Positions 34,410-43,718 of a DNA stretch of 58,721 nucleotides are shown piece after piece. Source of the stretch: a bacterium (GTDB lineage Bacteria > Babelota > Babeliae > Babelales > Vermiphilaceae); the NCBI GenBank assembly GCA_021833825.1, contig JAKBEL010000012.1, positions 1-58,721 on the forward strand. Direction: 5' to 3'. Position numbers and translations under genes: made by a program. The notes beneath the pieces are model-generated. The model worked only from the letters and a program-made list of their open reading frames with translations, was not told the origin of the DNA and made no database searches. How positions within the stretch are numbered: the stretch's first letter is position 1; every line of letters starts with the position of its first letter.

Positions 34410-36191
34410 ATGAGCACAGCAACAACACATCTAAATCTTGCTCGCAAGTGGAGATCTAAACAGTTTGACCAAATAGTCGGACAAGATCTCTCTGTTCGCA
34501 TGCTTAAAAATAGTCTCTATCTTAATCATTTTTTTCCCGTATATCTCTTTTCAGGTCAGCGTGGGTGTGGCAAAACTACTACAGCTCGTGTTTTTGCAAG
34601 TGCTATCAATTGTGAAAAGTTAGATGCTTTTAAATTGGAGCCAAAAAAATTTATTATTCCATGTCTATCTTGTGCGTCGTGTCAGGCGATGCTTGCAGGT
34701 AAACACCCAGATTTTATTGAGATGGATGCAGCTTCACATACCGGTGTTGATAATGTTCGTAATATTATTGATGCGGCATCATTAATGCCAATTATGGGTA
34801 GAAAAAAAATATATCTTATTGATGAAGCGCATATGCTAAGCAAAGCTGCATTTAATGCTTTTTTAAAGATTATGGAAGAGCCGCCAGCAAGTGTTATTTT
34901 TATTCTTGCAACAACCGATTCTCAAAAAATTATTGATACGGTTCGATCACGCTGCTTTCAACTCTTTTTCAAGCCGATTGAATCAGATGTTCTTCTAAAT
35001 CATCTTGAAGAGATTTGCAAGCAAGAGGGAATCGCCTATGAGATTGCAGGTCTTCAGATGATTGTCAAAGAGACTGAAGGATCTGCACGTGATGCTTTAA
35101 ATATGTTAGAGACGGTTCGTTTTTCGGCAGCACAGGTGACTCAAAATGCAGTTTTTCAGGTCTTGGGGCATGTGCAAGAGGAACAGGTTATTGGTCTGCT
35201 TGAAGGTGTGTTACTTGGAAAGCAACATCAAATTGTAGATCTATTAAAGACTATTGATGCATCACAAAAATCGATATCCTTTTTGTGGCAAAATTTTTTG
35301 CAGTTATTGCACACCTGTATTTGGCTAAAACACGATGTGCAGCCAGATCAATTTGTGAACCATATTAAAACATTAAAGCAGTTGATACGTTCGGTTCATT
35401 GGCTTCAATTGCATACTTATTTGCATACCTGTTATAAAAATGAGCAGACTTTTTTAAAGACAGTTAATCAACGAGCATTTTTTGAAATGATTCTTTTGCA
35501 ACTCTCAGTGCAACATAAAGCGACTGAAGGGAATGATTCTGGATCAGGATTTTCTTCGATGCCGGGGATTGTTTCACCAACAGTGAGTGATGTAGTGCAA
35601 GATGATGAGACTGATGATCAAGATGATGAAGAGGAAGAGGAAGAATCGAATGATGACCTTGCCCATTTTGATCCTAGATGGAAAGCTTTTATAAACGATA
35701 TTATTCTATTAGAAGATCATGTCTTGACTTCGATTTTTAAACAGGCGCAGTTCAGAGCTTTTGATCAGGTAAGTGGAAAATTAGAACTTGTTTTAAATAG
35801 ACGATTTACCTTCTTTCAAGATCATCTTGATAATACTAAAACAGATTGGTATAAGCTTTTTCAAAAGCAGTTTGGAGATCAAGTCGCCTGTGATTTTCAA
35901 TTTACGGCAGTTGATCAAGAGCCATTATCAACTAAAAAAGTGGAAGCTATTGCATCACCAATATCATTGCCTAAAAAAGAGCAAGTAACGCAGCAGGTCA
36001 GTTCCAAGTATAACAATATGAGACAATCAGCTGGTCGAGATGCTCATTCCTTTGCCCGATATAATAATAAAAAAAGAGAAAATCTAGGGCCAATATTAGA
36101 TATAAAAGATAAAGAATTATGGAAAAAGACGCATATGTTATTGCAGTATTTTCCAGGAACAGTTCATGAAATACAACAGGTGAAAATATGA
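34410..36191 (+). CDS. dnaX: DNA polymerase III subunit gamma/tau
   Basis: 593 residues from ATG 34410 (MSTATTHLNLARKWR); the longer frame from 34260 would translate the SRP RNA and is rejected. The AAA+ clamp-loader core has Walker A GQRGCGKTTTAR, a four-cysteine zinc site (INC, then C-LSC-ASC) and Walker B/DEAH (IYLIDEAHML), followed by an SRC sensor. A very acidic linker (DDETDDQDDEEEEEE region) and a divergent C terminus follow. No canonical A AAA AAG frameshift site is in frame, so a shorter gamma form by that route seems unlikely. The next gene, der, overlaps by 4 bases. Confidence 0.95.
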   Translation: MSTATTHLNLARKWRSKQFDQIVGQDLSVRMLKNSLYLNHFFPVYLFSGQRGCGKTTTARVFASAINCEKLDAFKLEPKKFIIPCLSCASCQAMLAGKHPDFIEMDAASHTGVDNVRNIIDAASLMPIMGRKKIYLIDEAHMLSKAAFNAFLKIMEEPPASVIFILATTDSQKIIDTVRSRCFQLFFKPIESDVLLNHLEEICKQEGIAYEIAGLQMIVKETEGSARDALNMLETVRFSAAQVTQNAVFQVLGHVQEEQVIGLLEGVLLGKQHQIVDLLKTIDASQKSISFLWQNFLQLLHTCIWLKHDVQPDQFVNHIKTLKQLIRSVHWLQLHTYLHTCYKNEQTFLKTVNQRAFFEMILLQLSVQHKATEGNDSGSGFSSMPGIVSPTVSDVVQDDETDDQDDEEEEEESNDDLAHFDPRWKAFINDIILLEDHVLTSIFKQAQFRAFDQVSGKLELVLNRRFTFFQDHLDNTKTDWYKLFQKQFGDQVACDFQFTAVDQEPLSTKKVEAIASPISLPKKEQVTQQVSSKYNNMRQSAGRDAHSFARYNNKKRENLGPILDIKDKELWKKTHMLLQYFPGTVHEIQQVKI

Positions 36192-37501
36192 CTAAATTGC
36201 CACGAGTAGTGCTTGTTGGGCGGACCAATGTGGGCAAGTCGACATTGTTTAATAGATTATCAAGTAAGGTAAAAAGCATTACGCTTGATCAAGTTGGTGT
36301 TACGCGGGATTTTATTCAAGATACTGTCTGTTGGCAGAATGCCTGTTTTTCGCTCATTGATACCGGTGGATTTCAGGTCACTAAAGAGAGAGATCTTATC
36401 TATGATCGCGTGAGCCAAAGTGTTGTTGAGCTTATTGAACAGGCTGATTTAGTGCTATTTGTGGTCGATGGTTCTGTTGGTATTATGCCCCAAGAGTCAG
36501 AATTATCAAAACTTCTACATAAGTTGGGCAAACAGGTTATTGTTGCTATAAATAAAAGTGATACAAAAGAGACTGAAGAGCACCGTTATGATTTTGATAG
36601 GTTTGGATTCAGGCCAATTATTACCATATCAGCTGAGCATGGTTTTGGTGTTGGCGATCTGCTTGATCTTATTGTGAAGCAATTGCCGACGAAAATAGCC
36701 ACTATTGAAGAAGAAAAAAGATTAAAAGTTGCTATTATTGGCAAGCCGAATGTGGGCAAATCGTCTCTATTAAATGAGCTATTGCAGGAAGAGCGTGCAA
36801 TTGTCTCTCCTGTTGCAGGAACAACACGTGAACCTATAACTGAAAAAGTTACTTTCTATAAAGAGAATATTGACATCACCGATACACCAGGTGTGCGCCG
36901 TAAGCGTGGCGTTACTGATCTATTAGAAGTGATGATGGTCAAACGTGCACTGCATGCCTTAAAAGCTGCTGATATTATCCTTTTAGTTGTTGATGCATCA
37001 GCAAAAGAGCTTTCTGATCAAGAGTTAAAATTAGCTTTTTATGCATTTGAACATCACAAAGGGCTTATTATACTTTTTAATAAATATGACCTTGTTGATG
37101 AAAGTGTTCAACAGGAGCTTGATTTTAATGTAAGTCCGTATAACTATTTCTTAGATAAAGTGCAGACGATGCGTATTTCCTGCAAAACAGGAAAAAATGT
37201 TGGTAAATTACTCGCTATTATAAAGAATGTTGCCGATAGATATAGTAGCCGTTTTACCAATGATGAGTTAACGTTTGTTTTTAAAGAGGCGTTGCGTAAT
37301 CGTCAACTATTCCATCAAGGGCGGCCACTTATTGTTTATAATGTAAAACAGATTAAAACAGCTCCAATTACCATAGTGCTCTATACAAATGAGCCTAAAT
37401 GGTTTGGAGCAAGTCAATTGGGCTATTTTGATAATGTTTTGCGAAAGACATATTCACTTGAAGGTGTTCCTGTAAAATTGATCGTTCGCAAAGCATCTTA
37501 A
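36188..37501 (+). CDS. der: ribosome-associated GTPase Der (EngA)
   Basis: 437 residues with two tandem GTPase domains, a feature unique to Der. G1 motifs are GRTNVGKST (first) and GKPNVGKSS (second), with DTGG and DTPG switch motifs and NKSD and NKYD G4 motifs. A C-terminal KH-like domain (about 350-437) contacts rRNA. It helps 50S subunit assembly. Its ATG overlaps the dnaX stop (ATGA). Confidence 0.98.
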   Translation: MTKLPRVVLVGRTNVGKSTLFNRLSSKVKSITLDQVGVTRDFIQDTVCWQNACFSLIDTGGFQVTKERDLIYDRVSQSVVELIEQADLVLFVVDGSVGIMPQESELSKLLHKLGKQVIVAINKSDTKETEEHRYDFDRFGFRPIITISAEHGFGVGDLLDLIVKQLPTKIATIEEEKRLKVAIIGKPNVGKSSLLNELLQEERAIVSPVAGTTREPITEKVTFYKENIDITDTPGVRRKRGVTDLLEVMMVKRALHALKAADIILLVVDASAKELSDQELKLAFYAFEHHKGLIILFNKYDLVDESVQQELDFNVSPYNYFLDKVQTMRISCKTGKNVGKLLAIIKNVADRYSSRFTNDELTFVFKEALRNRQLFHQGRPLIVYNVKQIKTAPITIVLYTNEPKWFGASQLGYFDNVLRKTYSLEGVPVKLIVRKAS

Positions 37502-37622
37502 ATACTATAAAAACTCTTTTTTAGAAAAAATAAATACAGAGTTTTCTTTAAGCTTCTAGAAAAAAAATATCTTTATTGTTACAATTTTAATAGATAGTAT
37601 AGAATTTGCATAAGGAGAAAAT

Positions 37623-38108
37623 ATGCATAAACGGATTACATTTCGCAATATGGACCATGTAGCGTCTATTGAAAACTATGCAAACAATAGATTACACAAG
37701 GTTGAGCACTTTCTTGAGCGTGAGTCATCACCAGTTTCTATCGATTTGGTTTTAGAGCCATCAAAGGTTCATGAACATCATCGTGTTGAGCTTCGTGTTA
37801 AATCACCAAGTTATGATTTGATCTCCAATTTTGAAGGTCCTGAATTTTATAAGGTTTTGGATCATGTTGTTGATATCATGATGGGTGAACTTACCAAAGA
37901 GAAAAGAAAAGAGGTAGATAGTCGTAAAAATCATATCAAGGCTGGAAAAGCTTTTGAGTTCAAAGGTAAAGACTTTGAAGAAGATGAGGATGATGAAGAT
38001 TATGATGACGACGATTATGATGATGAGGATGAAGACGAAGATGATGAAGAATTCGATGATGATGATTACGACATCGAGTTTGATTTTGATGAAGATGAAG
38101 ATGACTAA
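37623..38108 (+). CDS. ribosome hibernation factor (HPF/RaiA type) with an acidic tail
   Basis: 161 residues. The N-terminal 110 residues match the short hibernation-factor fold (beta-alpha-beta with GPEFYKVLDHVVDIM and KEKRKEVDSRK). Such proteins sit in the decoding region of idle ribosomes. The usual long-form dimerisation domain is absent. Instead residues 118-161 are 44 nearly uninterrupted Asp/Glu with a few Tyr and Phe. The ATG is preceded by AAGGAGA. It has its own terminator. The tail is coded by GAT/GAC/GAA runs, so it may have grown by slippage. Confidence 0.85.
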   Translation: MHKRITFRNMDHVASIENYANNRLHKVEHFLERESSPVSIDLVLEPSKVHEHHRVELRVKSPSYDLISNFEGPEFYKVLDHVVDIMMGELTKEKRKEVDSRKNHIKAGKAFEFKGKDFEEDEDDEDYDDDDYDDEDEDEDDEEFDDDDYDIEFDFDEDEDD

Positions 38109-38128
38109 TTGTTCTTCTTTCTATAAAT

Positions 38129-38167
38129 AAAAAAAAGTGCTGCATATTAAGTGCAGCACTTTTTTTT
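38129..38167. terminator. rho-independent terminator after the hibernation factor
   Basis: Stem AAGTGCTGCA / TGCAGCACTT (38135-38144 with 38152-38161), loop of seven, flanked by A-run and T-run, so it works in both directions. Confidence 0.9.
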
Positions 38168-38171
38168 ACAT

Positions 38172-38217
38172 TAGACTTCTTCTGAAACAAACAACTTTAT
38201 AAAAAATAAACAACTCA
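38172..38217. repeat. solo IS-type end
   Basis: TAGACTTCTTCTGAAAC plus 29 further bases, 44 of 46 identical to 25092-25137. No inverted partner is seen before dsbD, so it may be a remnant. The following 38218-38306 stretch includes the palindrome GCTCTTAGAAGAGC (about 38265-38278) but no gene. Confidence 0.55.
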
Positions 38218-38306
38218 CGTTCCTTGCTAATCAGGGCAAACGGAGCTATCTGATCACCATGTAGGCTCTTAGAAGAGCATTCAAATATAAAATTAGTTTA
38301 AAAAAT

Positions 38307-40052
38307 CTAATTGCCTCTTAATATCTCGGCAAATTGTTCAACGGAATAATCATAAAGATCTGTAGCCCATCGTTTTATAACAGTCTCATCATGAGGATTA
38401 ACTATTAAAAGAGTTGGAAATCCCATGACTTTAAATTGCTTGAGAAGTTCTTGAGATCTTGTTGAATTATCCGATCCATCAATCCGGACCGTTACATAAT
38501 GTTTTTTAAATATGTCTGTAATTTCAGGACGATAGAAAAATTTCTTCTCAATTGCAGTACACATTGAGCAGCACGGTGCTTCTACTTTAATAAATAGAAG
38601 TTTGTTTTCATGTTTAGCCTGTTCGCTTGCGCAATCATAATCGGTAATCCAAGATCCAGAATGTGTGCATACTTGGTCATCTAATGTTGTGCGAATGGCC
38701 ATATAACTCATAATTATACTGCTGGCAATCAGAATGATGCCAAGTAGGTTATAAAATAGCTTGCCAGCCAATGCATGCTTTTTACTTGCATAGAGATAAT
38801 AGAGGCCCATTGTAAGCAGTAGAAGGCTTTGAGCAAGATGTGCAACAAATGATGGAATAATAACGCTTAAAAAATAGATTGCCATTGCCAGTAATAAAAA
38901 TCCAAAGACTTTTTTTATTTCTACCATCCAGATGCCAGCTTTAGGTAGTAGGTTGAGTGAGCCAGAAAAGGTTCCTATAATAAAAAGAGGGAGGCTAAGG
39001 CCCAGGCCAAAGGTGAATAAAAAGATAAATCCAATTAAGGGATTTGCAAGTCCCGCAACAATGCTAAGTACTAGTGCTAATCCTGGAGATACACATGGAG
39101 ATGCAACGCTTCCGCTTACAGCGCCAAATAGAAATGCGGTCAATGGTGAGCCACCTTTGGTGAATCTGTTATTGCCGTTGAACATTCGAGGAATATACAT
39201 CTCATAAAAACCGAACATTGATCCTGCTAAATAGAGGAGTAGTAATACAATCATACTAATAACAAAAGGGTTTTGCATGAAACTGCCAAAGAGCTTGCCA
39301 GTGTAAGCAGCGGTTATGCCAAACAGAGCGAATGTTGTTGCAACACCAATGCTATAACAAGATGATAAGAAAAGGTTGCGCCAGAATGATGATGCCCCTT
39401 GCCCTTGTAAAATGCCGACAGTAATAGGAATCATCGGATAGATGCATGGGGTGAGGCTGAGCATTGCACCAAGCAAAAAGATCAATAGACATTGCAACCA
39501 GAGTGATTGAGTATGTTCAATGAGGTTTGATACAGTGCAAGACCATGAAAGAGAGGGTTCATTTGTAATGCTTGTCGCTTGCGGTGCTTCATGTTCATTC
39601 TCTTTGATGGAAATAGTCTCAACATCAACAGTAGTATGAACAGCGGTCTGTATTGGATCTTGTTTTATAATCGGAATATGCAAAAAAGCCTCTTGCAATG
39701 AACCGCTGTTTTTAAGGTAATAGGTATAGCGCAACGTGGTCTCTTGTACAGGCGCTCGTAGAGCAATATCGATTTTAAAAGTGACATCTTTAGTGTAGAT
39801 CTTTTTATTATCTTTATATATAGGATCATAGACTATTATTGGATCTTCATCGGTTGTCCATTCAACAATCGAGAGATCATTTTGGTCGGCAGAGAATGCG
39901 ATATATTCTTTATAAAGAGCATCATCTTTTTCAATTGGCATGGTGAAATAGATAGAGGCCTCTTTATTGGGTATATGCCATGAGATAGTTGGCTCAAAAG
40001 CAAAGAGATTCAGGCATAGTAAAATAGATGAGCTGATAAGGAGTGTGAACAT
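38307..40052 (-). CDS. dsbD: thiol:disulfide interchange protein DsbD
   Basis: 581 residues, usual for DsbD. Moves reducing power from cytoplasmic thioredoxin across the inner membrane to periplasmic partners. The signal peptide (1-18) is followed by an N-terminal Dsb-alpha type domain (to about 150). The membrane domain (about 190-440, eight helices) has the active-site cysteines in LTPCIYPMIP and SPCVSPG. The C-terminal thioredoxin domain (about 470-581) has CSMC within APCCSMC as its CxxC. A complete three-part enzyme, implying periplasmic disulfide chemistry. Confidence 0.94.
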   Translation of the reverse strand: MFTLLISSSILLCLNLFAFEPTISWHIPNKEASIYFTMPIEKDDALYKEYIAFSADQNDLSIVEWTTDEDPIIVYDPIYKDNKKIYTKDVTFKIDIALRAPVQETTLRYTYYLKNSGSLQEAFLHIPIIKQDPIQTAVHTTVDVETISIKENEHEAPQATSITNEPSLSWSCTVSNLIEHTQSLWLQCLLIFLLGAMLSLTPCIYPMIPITVGILQGQGASSFWRNLFLSSCYSIGVATTFALFGITAAYTGKLFGSFMQNPFVISMIVLLLLYLAGSMFGFYEMYIPRMFNGNNRFTKGGSPLTAFLFGAVSGSVASPCVSPGLALVLSIVAGLANPLIGFIFLFTFGLGLSLPLFIIGTFSGSLNLLPKAGIWMVEIKKVFGFLLLAMAIYFLSVIIPSFVAHLAQSLLLLTMGLYYLYASKKHALAGKLFYNLLGIILIASSIIMSYMAIRTTLDDQVCTHSGSWITDYDCASEQAKHENKLLFIKVEAPCCSMCTAIEKKFFYRPEITDIFKKHYVTVRIDGSDNSTRSQELLKQFKVMGFPTLLIVNPHDETVIKRWATDLYDYSVEQFAEILRGN

Positions 40053-40126
40053 ATAAAACCTTTATTATATGATTAAAGAATAATCTATAGAATTGTATAT
40101 TTATCTGTTTACCATGTGCAAAAGAA

Positions 40127-40155
40127 TTGGCAAACATGATCTTATGATGTATAAT
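40127..40155 (+). promoter_or_regulatory. promoter of tRNA-Ala
   Basis: TTGGCA (40127-40132), a 17-base spacer and perfect TATAAT (40150-40155). Start point near 40162 gives a leader of about 40 bases to the tRNA 5' end. Confidence 0.75.
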
Positions 40156-40202
40156 AGTATCATCTTTTTCTTATCTATAAAAGATGTCAAAAATTATTTT
40201 GT

Positions 40203-40278
40203 GGGGCTGTAGCTCAGTTGGTAGAGTGCATGGATGGCATTCATGAGGTCACCGGTTCGATCCCGGTCAGCTCCACCA
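40203..40278 (+). tRNA. tRNA-Ala (anticodon GGC)
   Basis: Acceptor GGGGCTG / CAGCTCC (one G-U pair), D arm, anticodon loop ATGGCAT (GGC, codon GCC), T-loop TTCGATC, discriminator A and an encoded CCA at 40276-40278. Confidence 0.97.
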
Positions 40279-40317
40279 GCCTTCGCGCAAGGCTACGGCT
40301 GGGCAGGCCACTTTTTT
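40276..40317 (+). terminator. tRNA-trailer hairpin of the CCA-anchored family (Ala copy)
   Basis: CCAGCC (40276-40281) pairs with GGCTGG (40297-40302). Loop TTCGCGCAAGGCTAC, tail GCAGGCCAC then six T and CAAATG. Both the tail and the AT-rich sequence beyond match the Arg copy at 57724-57760. Confidence 0.75.
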
Positions 40318-40557
40318 CAAATGATTGAAATTGATATAAATAGTAAAAGAGAGCGAAGTATGCCCTTCGAAGCAAGCGAGCATTGCGAGACGCGTAGTAG
40401 GGCTGGTAGGCCTAAGATATTCAATACCTTCGCTTATTCGCGACTACGTTAAAATTTCGTCGGACATGGCCGGGCTTTTTAATGTCGGCAAGCGGAGCTT
40501 ATCCTGAACTTGTGGAAATGACTGGCTTGCGGCACTTTTCAAATGATTCAGTTGATA
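40318..40557. repeat. repeat-rich spacer between tRNA-Ala and the Nudix gene
   Basis: No gene. It holds an inverted pair AGCGAAGTAT / ATACCTTCGCT (about 40352-40434), the segment CCTTCGAAGC...GCGTAGTAGG related to the side hairpin of the 42288 element, and a second copy of the tRNA-trailer tail (GGCACTTTTCAAATGATT, about 40534-40551) not linked to any tRNA. Confidence 0.5.
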
Positions 40558-41010
40558 TTATAAAACCTTATTTTTTTGATAATAGTAAAGCAACGCTTCA
40601 TGCGCGCCAGCAATAAGATTTATATTTTTCAGTTCATCATGCGTTGCCCAGATATAATCATCATGTTCTTGAGCTGATATTTGGACTGATGGCTTCTCTT
40701 TCAAAGTAACCTTGAACATATGGTAAGCATATGCTCCACCAGGTTTTTCAATGTATAGTGTTCCAATAGGTTGCATCATGTTTTTTTTAATCACAATCGT
40801 TGTTTCTTCATAAAGTTCTCGAATTGCAGCATTCAGTGGTGATTCATTCGGTTCTAGTTTGCCTGCAGGAACTCCCCATGTGCCAGGCTCGTTTTTAGAA
40901 TGGTGAGCTCGTTGCAAGAAGAGAATTTTGTTATCAATCTCAATGTAACAGGCGGCCACTTCAACCTTGATGGTTAGGTGATCAGGTCTGTGATTGTATA
41001 TTTTTAGCAT
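40558..41010 (-). CDS. Nudix hydrolase
   Basis: 150 residues. The Nudix box is at 50-72: G50, E56, then RELYEET (64-70) of the REUxEExGU helix; the glycine near its end is Thr71, a mild departure. Nudix enzymes hydrolyse nucleoside diphosphates linked to another group. The specific substrate (oxidised dNTP, NDP-sugar or cap-like) cannot be told. It has no signal peptide and is a single-gene unit behind the ruvB terminator. Confidence 0.88.
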   Translation of the reverse strand: MLKIYNHRPDHLTIKVEVAACYIEIDNKILFLQRAHHSKNEPGTWGVPAGKLEPNESPLNAAIRELYEETTIVIKKNMMQPIGTLYIEKPGGAYAYHMFKVTLKEKPSVQISAQEHDDYIWATHDELKNINLIAGAHEALLYYYQKNKVL

Positions 41011-41037
41011 AAAATGAAGGTATTAAAATGTGTGTAA

Positions 41038-41080
41038 AATTAAAACAGCTCCATGCATAGCGTATGAAGCTGTTTTAATT
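41038..41080 (-). terminator. hairpin downstream of ruvB
   Basis: Perfect 13-bp stem AATTAAAACAGCT / AGCTGTTTTAATT (41038-41050 with 41068-41080), extended inside by CAT/ATG. It is 134 bp beyond the ruvB stop and 28 bp before the Nudix start. The 41081-41213 gap holds no gene I can support. Confidence 0.65.
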
Positions 41081-41213
41081 CTGTCAAATGAATAACGAAT
41101 TATCTAAACTAGGAGTGAATTGTTGGATAAATTCAGGATCAGTTTTCTCGTGATTCTCAATTTCTTTTTTTATTTGGAGAGCTATTAGACATATTTATCT
41201 AATGGCTCTTTTT

Positions 41214-42257
41214 TCACAACAACGTATTCTGCCCTAAATACTTCTGCTTCAAGAATGGCAACTTAGTGTGAGGAATCTGTCTGCCACGTGGCGTCTTTTC
41301 AATATACCCTTTACGCATGAGAAACGGTTCATAGACCTGTTCGATTGTCTCTTTATCTTCACCCACCATTGATGCGATTGTTTCAAGGCCAACTGGCCCG
41401 CCATTGAAGGTAATAACAATTCGTTCTAAAATCATATGATCAACTTTAGTAAGCCCTTCATGATCGATGCCAAGGAATGCGAGTGCCTGTTCTACCAATG
41501 TAGTATTGGCAATGTTCTGATTGGTCACCTGTGCAAAATCTCTCACACGGCGCAATATCTTCTTTGCAATACGCGGTGTGCCACGTGCGCACGATCCGAT
41601 TAATGTAGCCGCTTCTGGACTAATGACAAGTGAAAGGAATGTTGCACTCTGCATAACAATATCGCGCAATTCATCGTCAGTATAAAAATCTAATCGTTCG
41701 GTGATGCCAAATCTACTGCGCAATGGAGCTGAAATAGAACCGATCTTGGTGGTTGCACCGACTAACGTGAACGAACTAATTGGCAAGTTAATCGATTTTG
41801 CACCAGCGCCTTGGCCGACAATCACATCAACACGAAAATGTTCCATAGCACTATAAAGAACCTCTTCAACAGCGATGGGCATGCGATGGATCTCATCAAT
41901 AAAGAGAATATCTCGCGGTTCAAGGCTTGAAAGAATAGCCACTAGATCACCAGTTCGCTCCATCATGGGGCCGCTGCAGATTTTAATCTGAACATCCATT
42001 ACTTTTGCCATGATCTGGGCGAGTGTTGTTTTGCCAAGTCCAGGTGGACCGAATAATAACAGATGATCAAGCGGTTCAGAGCGCATTTTTGCAGCCTGTG
42101 TATAGACTGAAAGTTTTTTCTTTAGTTCTGTTTGGCCAAGATAGTCATCAAACTGTTTTGGACAAAAATCATGAGAGCGTTCTTCTGGAGTCTCTCTGAG
42201 TGCAAGTATGTTTATTTCTTGTATTTCTTGCATAATCTCTTTCAATATAAGGGACAT
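41214..42257 (-). CDS. ruvB: Holliday junction branch migration helicase RuvB
   Basis: 347 residues, normal length. A hexameric AAA+ motor that drives branch migration with RuvA. Walker A GPPGLGKTT (70-78) and Walker B DEIHRMP are clear, followed by the GAT sensor (LVGATTKIG) and a C-terminal winged helix with RTPRGR-type residues (KTPRGRQIP). The first ATG at 42257 and another at 42233 are both possible. ruvA and ruvC are not in this window. Confidence 0.97.
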   Translation of the reverse strand: MSLILKEIMQEIQEINILALRETPEERSHDFCPKQFDDYLGQTELKKKLSVYTQAAKMRSEPLDHLLLFGPPGLGKTTLAQIMAKVMDVQIKICSGPMMERTGDLVAILSSLEPRDILFIDEIHRMPIAVEEVLYSAMEHFRVDVIVGQGAGAKSINLPISSFTLVGATTKIGSISAPLRSRFGITERLDFYTDDELRDIVMQSATFLSLVISPEAATLIGSCARGTPRIAKKILRRVRDFAQVTNQNIANTTLVEQALAFLGIDHEGLTKVDHMILERIVITFNGGPVGLETIASMVGEDKETIEQVYEPFLMRKGYIEKTPRGRQIPHTKLPFLKQKYLGQNTLL

Positions 42258-42287
42258 GATATTGTTTGAGGATAAAAGAGCCCTGAA

Positions 42288-42472
42288 CCGTTCGTGCTGA
42301 GTAATCTTTCGAAGCTCGTAGAGCGTAGTAAGATGTATCGAAGCATTAATCTACATATACAATCAAAAAAACAGTTGAGGATGAAAGATACCATTACAAC
42401 CCAATTAATTCGTTTTATTCTATAGTCAACAATGCTTCGATATGCCCTTTTAGGGCTACTCAGCACGAACGG
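42288..42472. repeat. nested inverted-repeat element, copy 1
   Basis: Outer arms CCGTTCGTGCTGAGTA (42288-42303) and TACTCAGCACGAACGG (42457-42472) are perfect 16-bp complements. Inner arms TATCGAAGCATT (42336-42347) and AATGCTTCGATA (42431-42442) are perfect over 12 bp. Between them lie side hairpins GCTC-gta-GAGC on the left and GCCCTTTTAGGGC on the right, and an 83-bp centre without an ORF. It fills the ruvB-rodA gap. The termini resemble a REP-like motif found in many bacteria. Confidence 0.8.
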
Positions 42473-42571
42473 ACAAAATAGAAAACTTCTTTTATAAAAC
42501 AACAACGGACATTCTTTCAAGGTAGGAATGATTAGCAATGTAATTGCTTGCAAGTATAGCTCTGATCATAG

Positions 42572-43666
42572 TTACATGTCAAAGCGATGCATTGCAATGT
42601 TATTTAAAATTCCGAGTGTTGCAAGCACAACCCACAGATTACTAAGTCCATAACTAATAAGAGGAAGAGGAATGCCAACAATAGGAAGCATGCCAAGCAC
42701 CATGCTGATATTAATAAATACGCATAGTATAATATGCGAGCTGATGCCAAATGCCAACAGTTGAATCCATTGATTTGGTACAGTTGCAATCACTATCTGT
42801 ATACGCAATATTAATAGCAAGAAAAGCATTAATACAGACAATGCGCCAACAAATCCCCATTCTTCTGCAATGATTGCAAAAATAAAGTCGGTTCTACTCT
42901 CTGGTAAAAACTGAAAAATATTCTGTGTTCCTTTTTTATATCCTTTACCATAAAGGCCTCCAGAGCCGATAGCGATTTTTGATTGTTCAATCTGATAACG
43001 CTCTTTTTGTGGATCACCATAGCCTAAAAAGACAAGGACCCGTTGTTGTTGATATGGTTTGAGTATATGCCATGCGATTGGCATACAAGTGATAGCGCAG
43101 AGAATACTTATCATGATCCATTTAATAGGAAGATGTGCCTGTATGAGTAGTAATAATCCAGCAAGTAATATAATAATTGCGGTGCCAAGGTCAGGTTGTT
43201 TTAAAATAAGTGTGCATGTGGCAAGTAGCATGCTTATGATTGGTATAAAGTTTTTATATGTACGAGATTCTTTCTGTGTATAAAAGTAGTAACAGACAAA
43301 CATGGGTAAAAAGAGTTTGCATAGCTCTGATGGTTGTAGTTTAATGATGCCCAGATTGATCCATCGTTGTGCTCCCATGCCGATGCTCCCTTTGATAATG
43401 GTTATGCAGAGCAATATAATGGTTGCAAAATAGGCAAAATAGCCGATTTTCATGATTGTGCGTAAATCGATGGAACAGGCCGCGATGTAGATCATAATGC
43501 CTAAAATTAGACCGATCAACTGTTTTTTAAAAAAGATTGAATAGGGTTGCTCTGGCATGTAGGTTGCGCTTGCGATGAAGCAGAGGCCAATGATTGCAAG
43601 GGTTATGGTGATGGCGAAGTTGATCCAATCAAAATGATAAAGAATTTTTTTATTGATAGAGATCAT
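42572..43666 (-). CDS. rodA: rod-shape peptidoglycan polymerase RodA (SEDS family)
   Basis: 364 residues, about ten transmembrane helices. SEDS glycosyltransferases polymerise glycan strands from lipid II for elongation. Diagnostic segments: GAQRWINLGIIKLQPSEL, LKQPDLGTAI, and the loop GSGGLYGKGYKKGTQ with LPESRTDFIFA, ending PLISYGLSN. Length and loop fit RodA more than FtsW, although FtsW cannot be excluded. The usual partner PBP2 and MreBCD are not in the window. pgsA is 52 bp upstream on the same strand. Confidence 0.9.
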   Translation of the reverse strand: MISINKKILYHFDWINFAITITLAIIGLCFIASATYMPEQPYSIFFKKQLIGLILGIMIYIAACSIDLRTIMKIGYFAYFATIILLCITIIKGSIGMGAQRWINLGIIKLQPSELCKLFLPMFVCYYFYTQKESRTYKNFIPIISMLLATCTLILKQPDLGTAIIILLAGLLLLIQAHLPIKWIMISILCAITCMPIAWHILKPYQQQRVLVFLGYGDPQKERYQIEQSKIAIGSGGLYGKGYKKGTQNIFQFLPESRTDFIFAIIAEEWGFVGALSVLMLFLLLILRIQIVIATVPNQWIQLLAFGISSHIILCVFINISMVLGMLPIVGIPLPLISYGLSNLWVVLATLGILNNIAMHRFDM

Positions 43667-43718
43667 ATGCTTCCTCTTTTACTTTTTAGGGTATACAGGA
43701 AGATCAGATTTGTTCAAT

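Noticed and set aside
34410-36191. Programmed frameshift site in dnaX for a gamma form
   Set aside because: A-runs exist near 35970 and 36070 but the A AAA AAG heptamer is not in the required frame.
40234-40452. Plus-strand open frame starting inside tRNA-Ala
   Set aside because: It reads through the tRNA and repeat spacer; no ribosome binding site and no protein-like composition.
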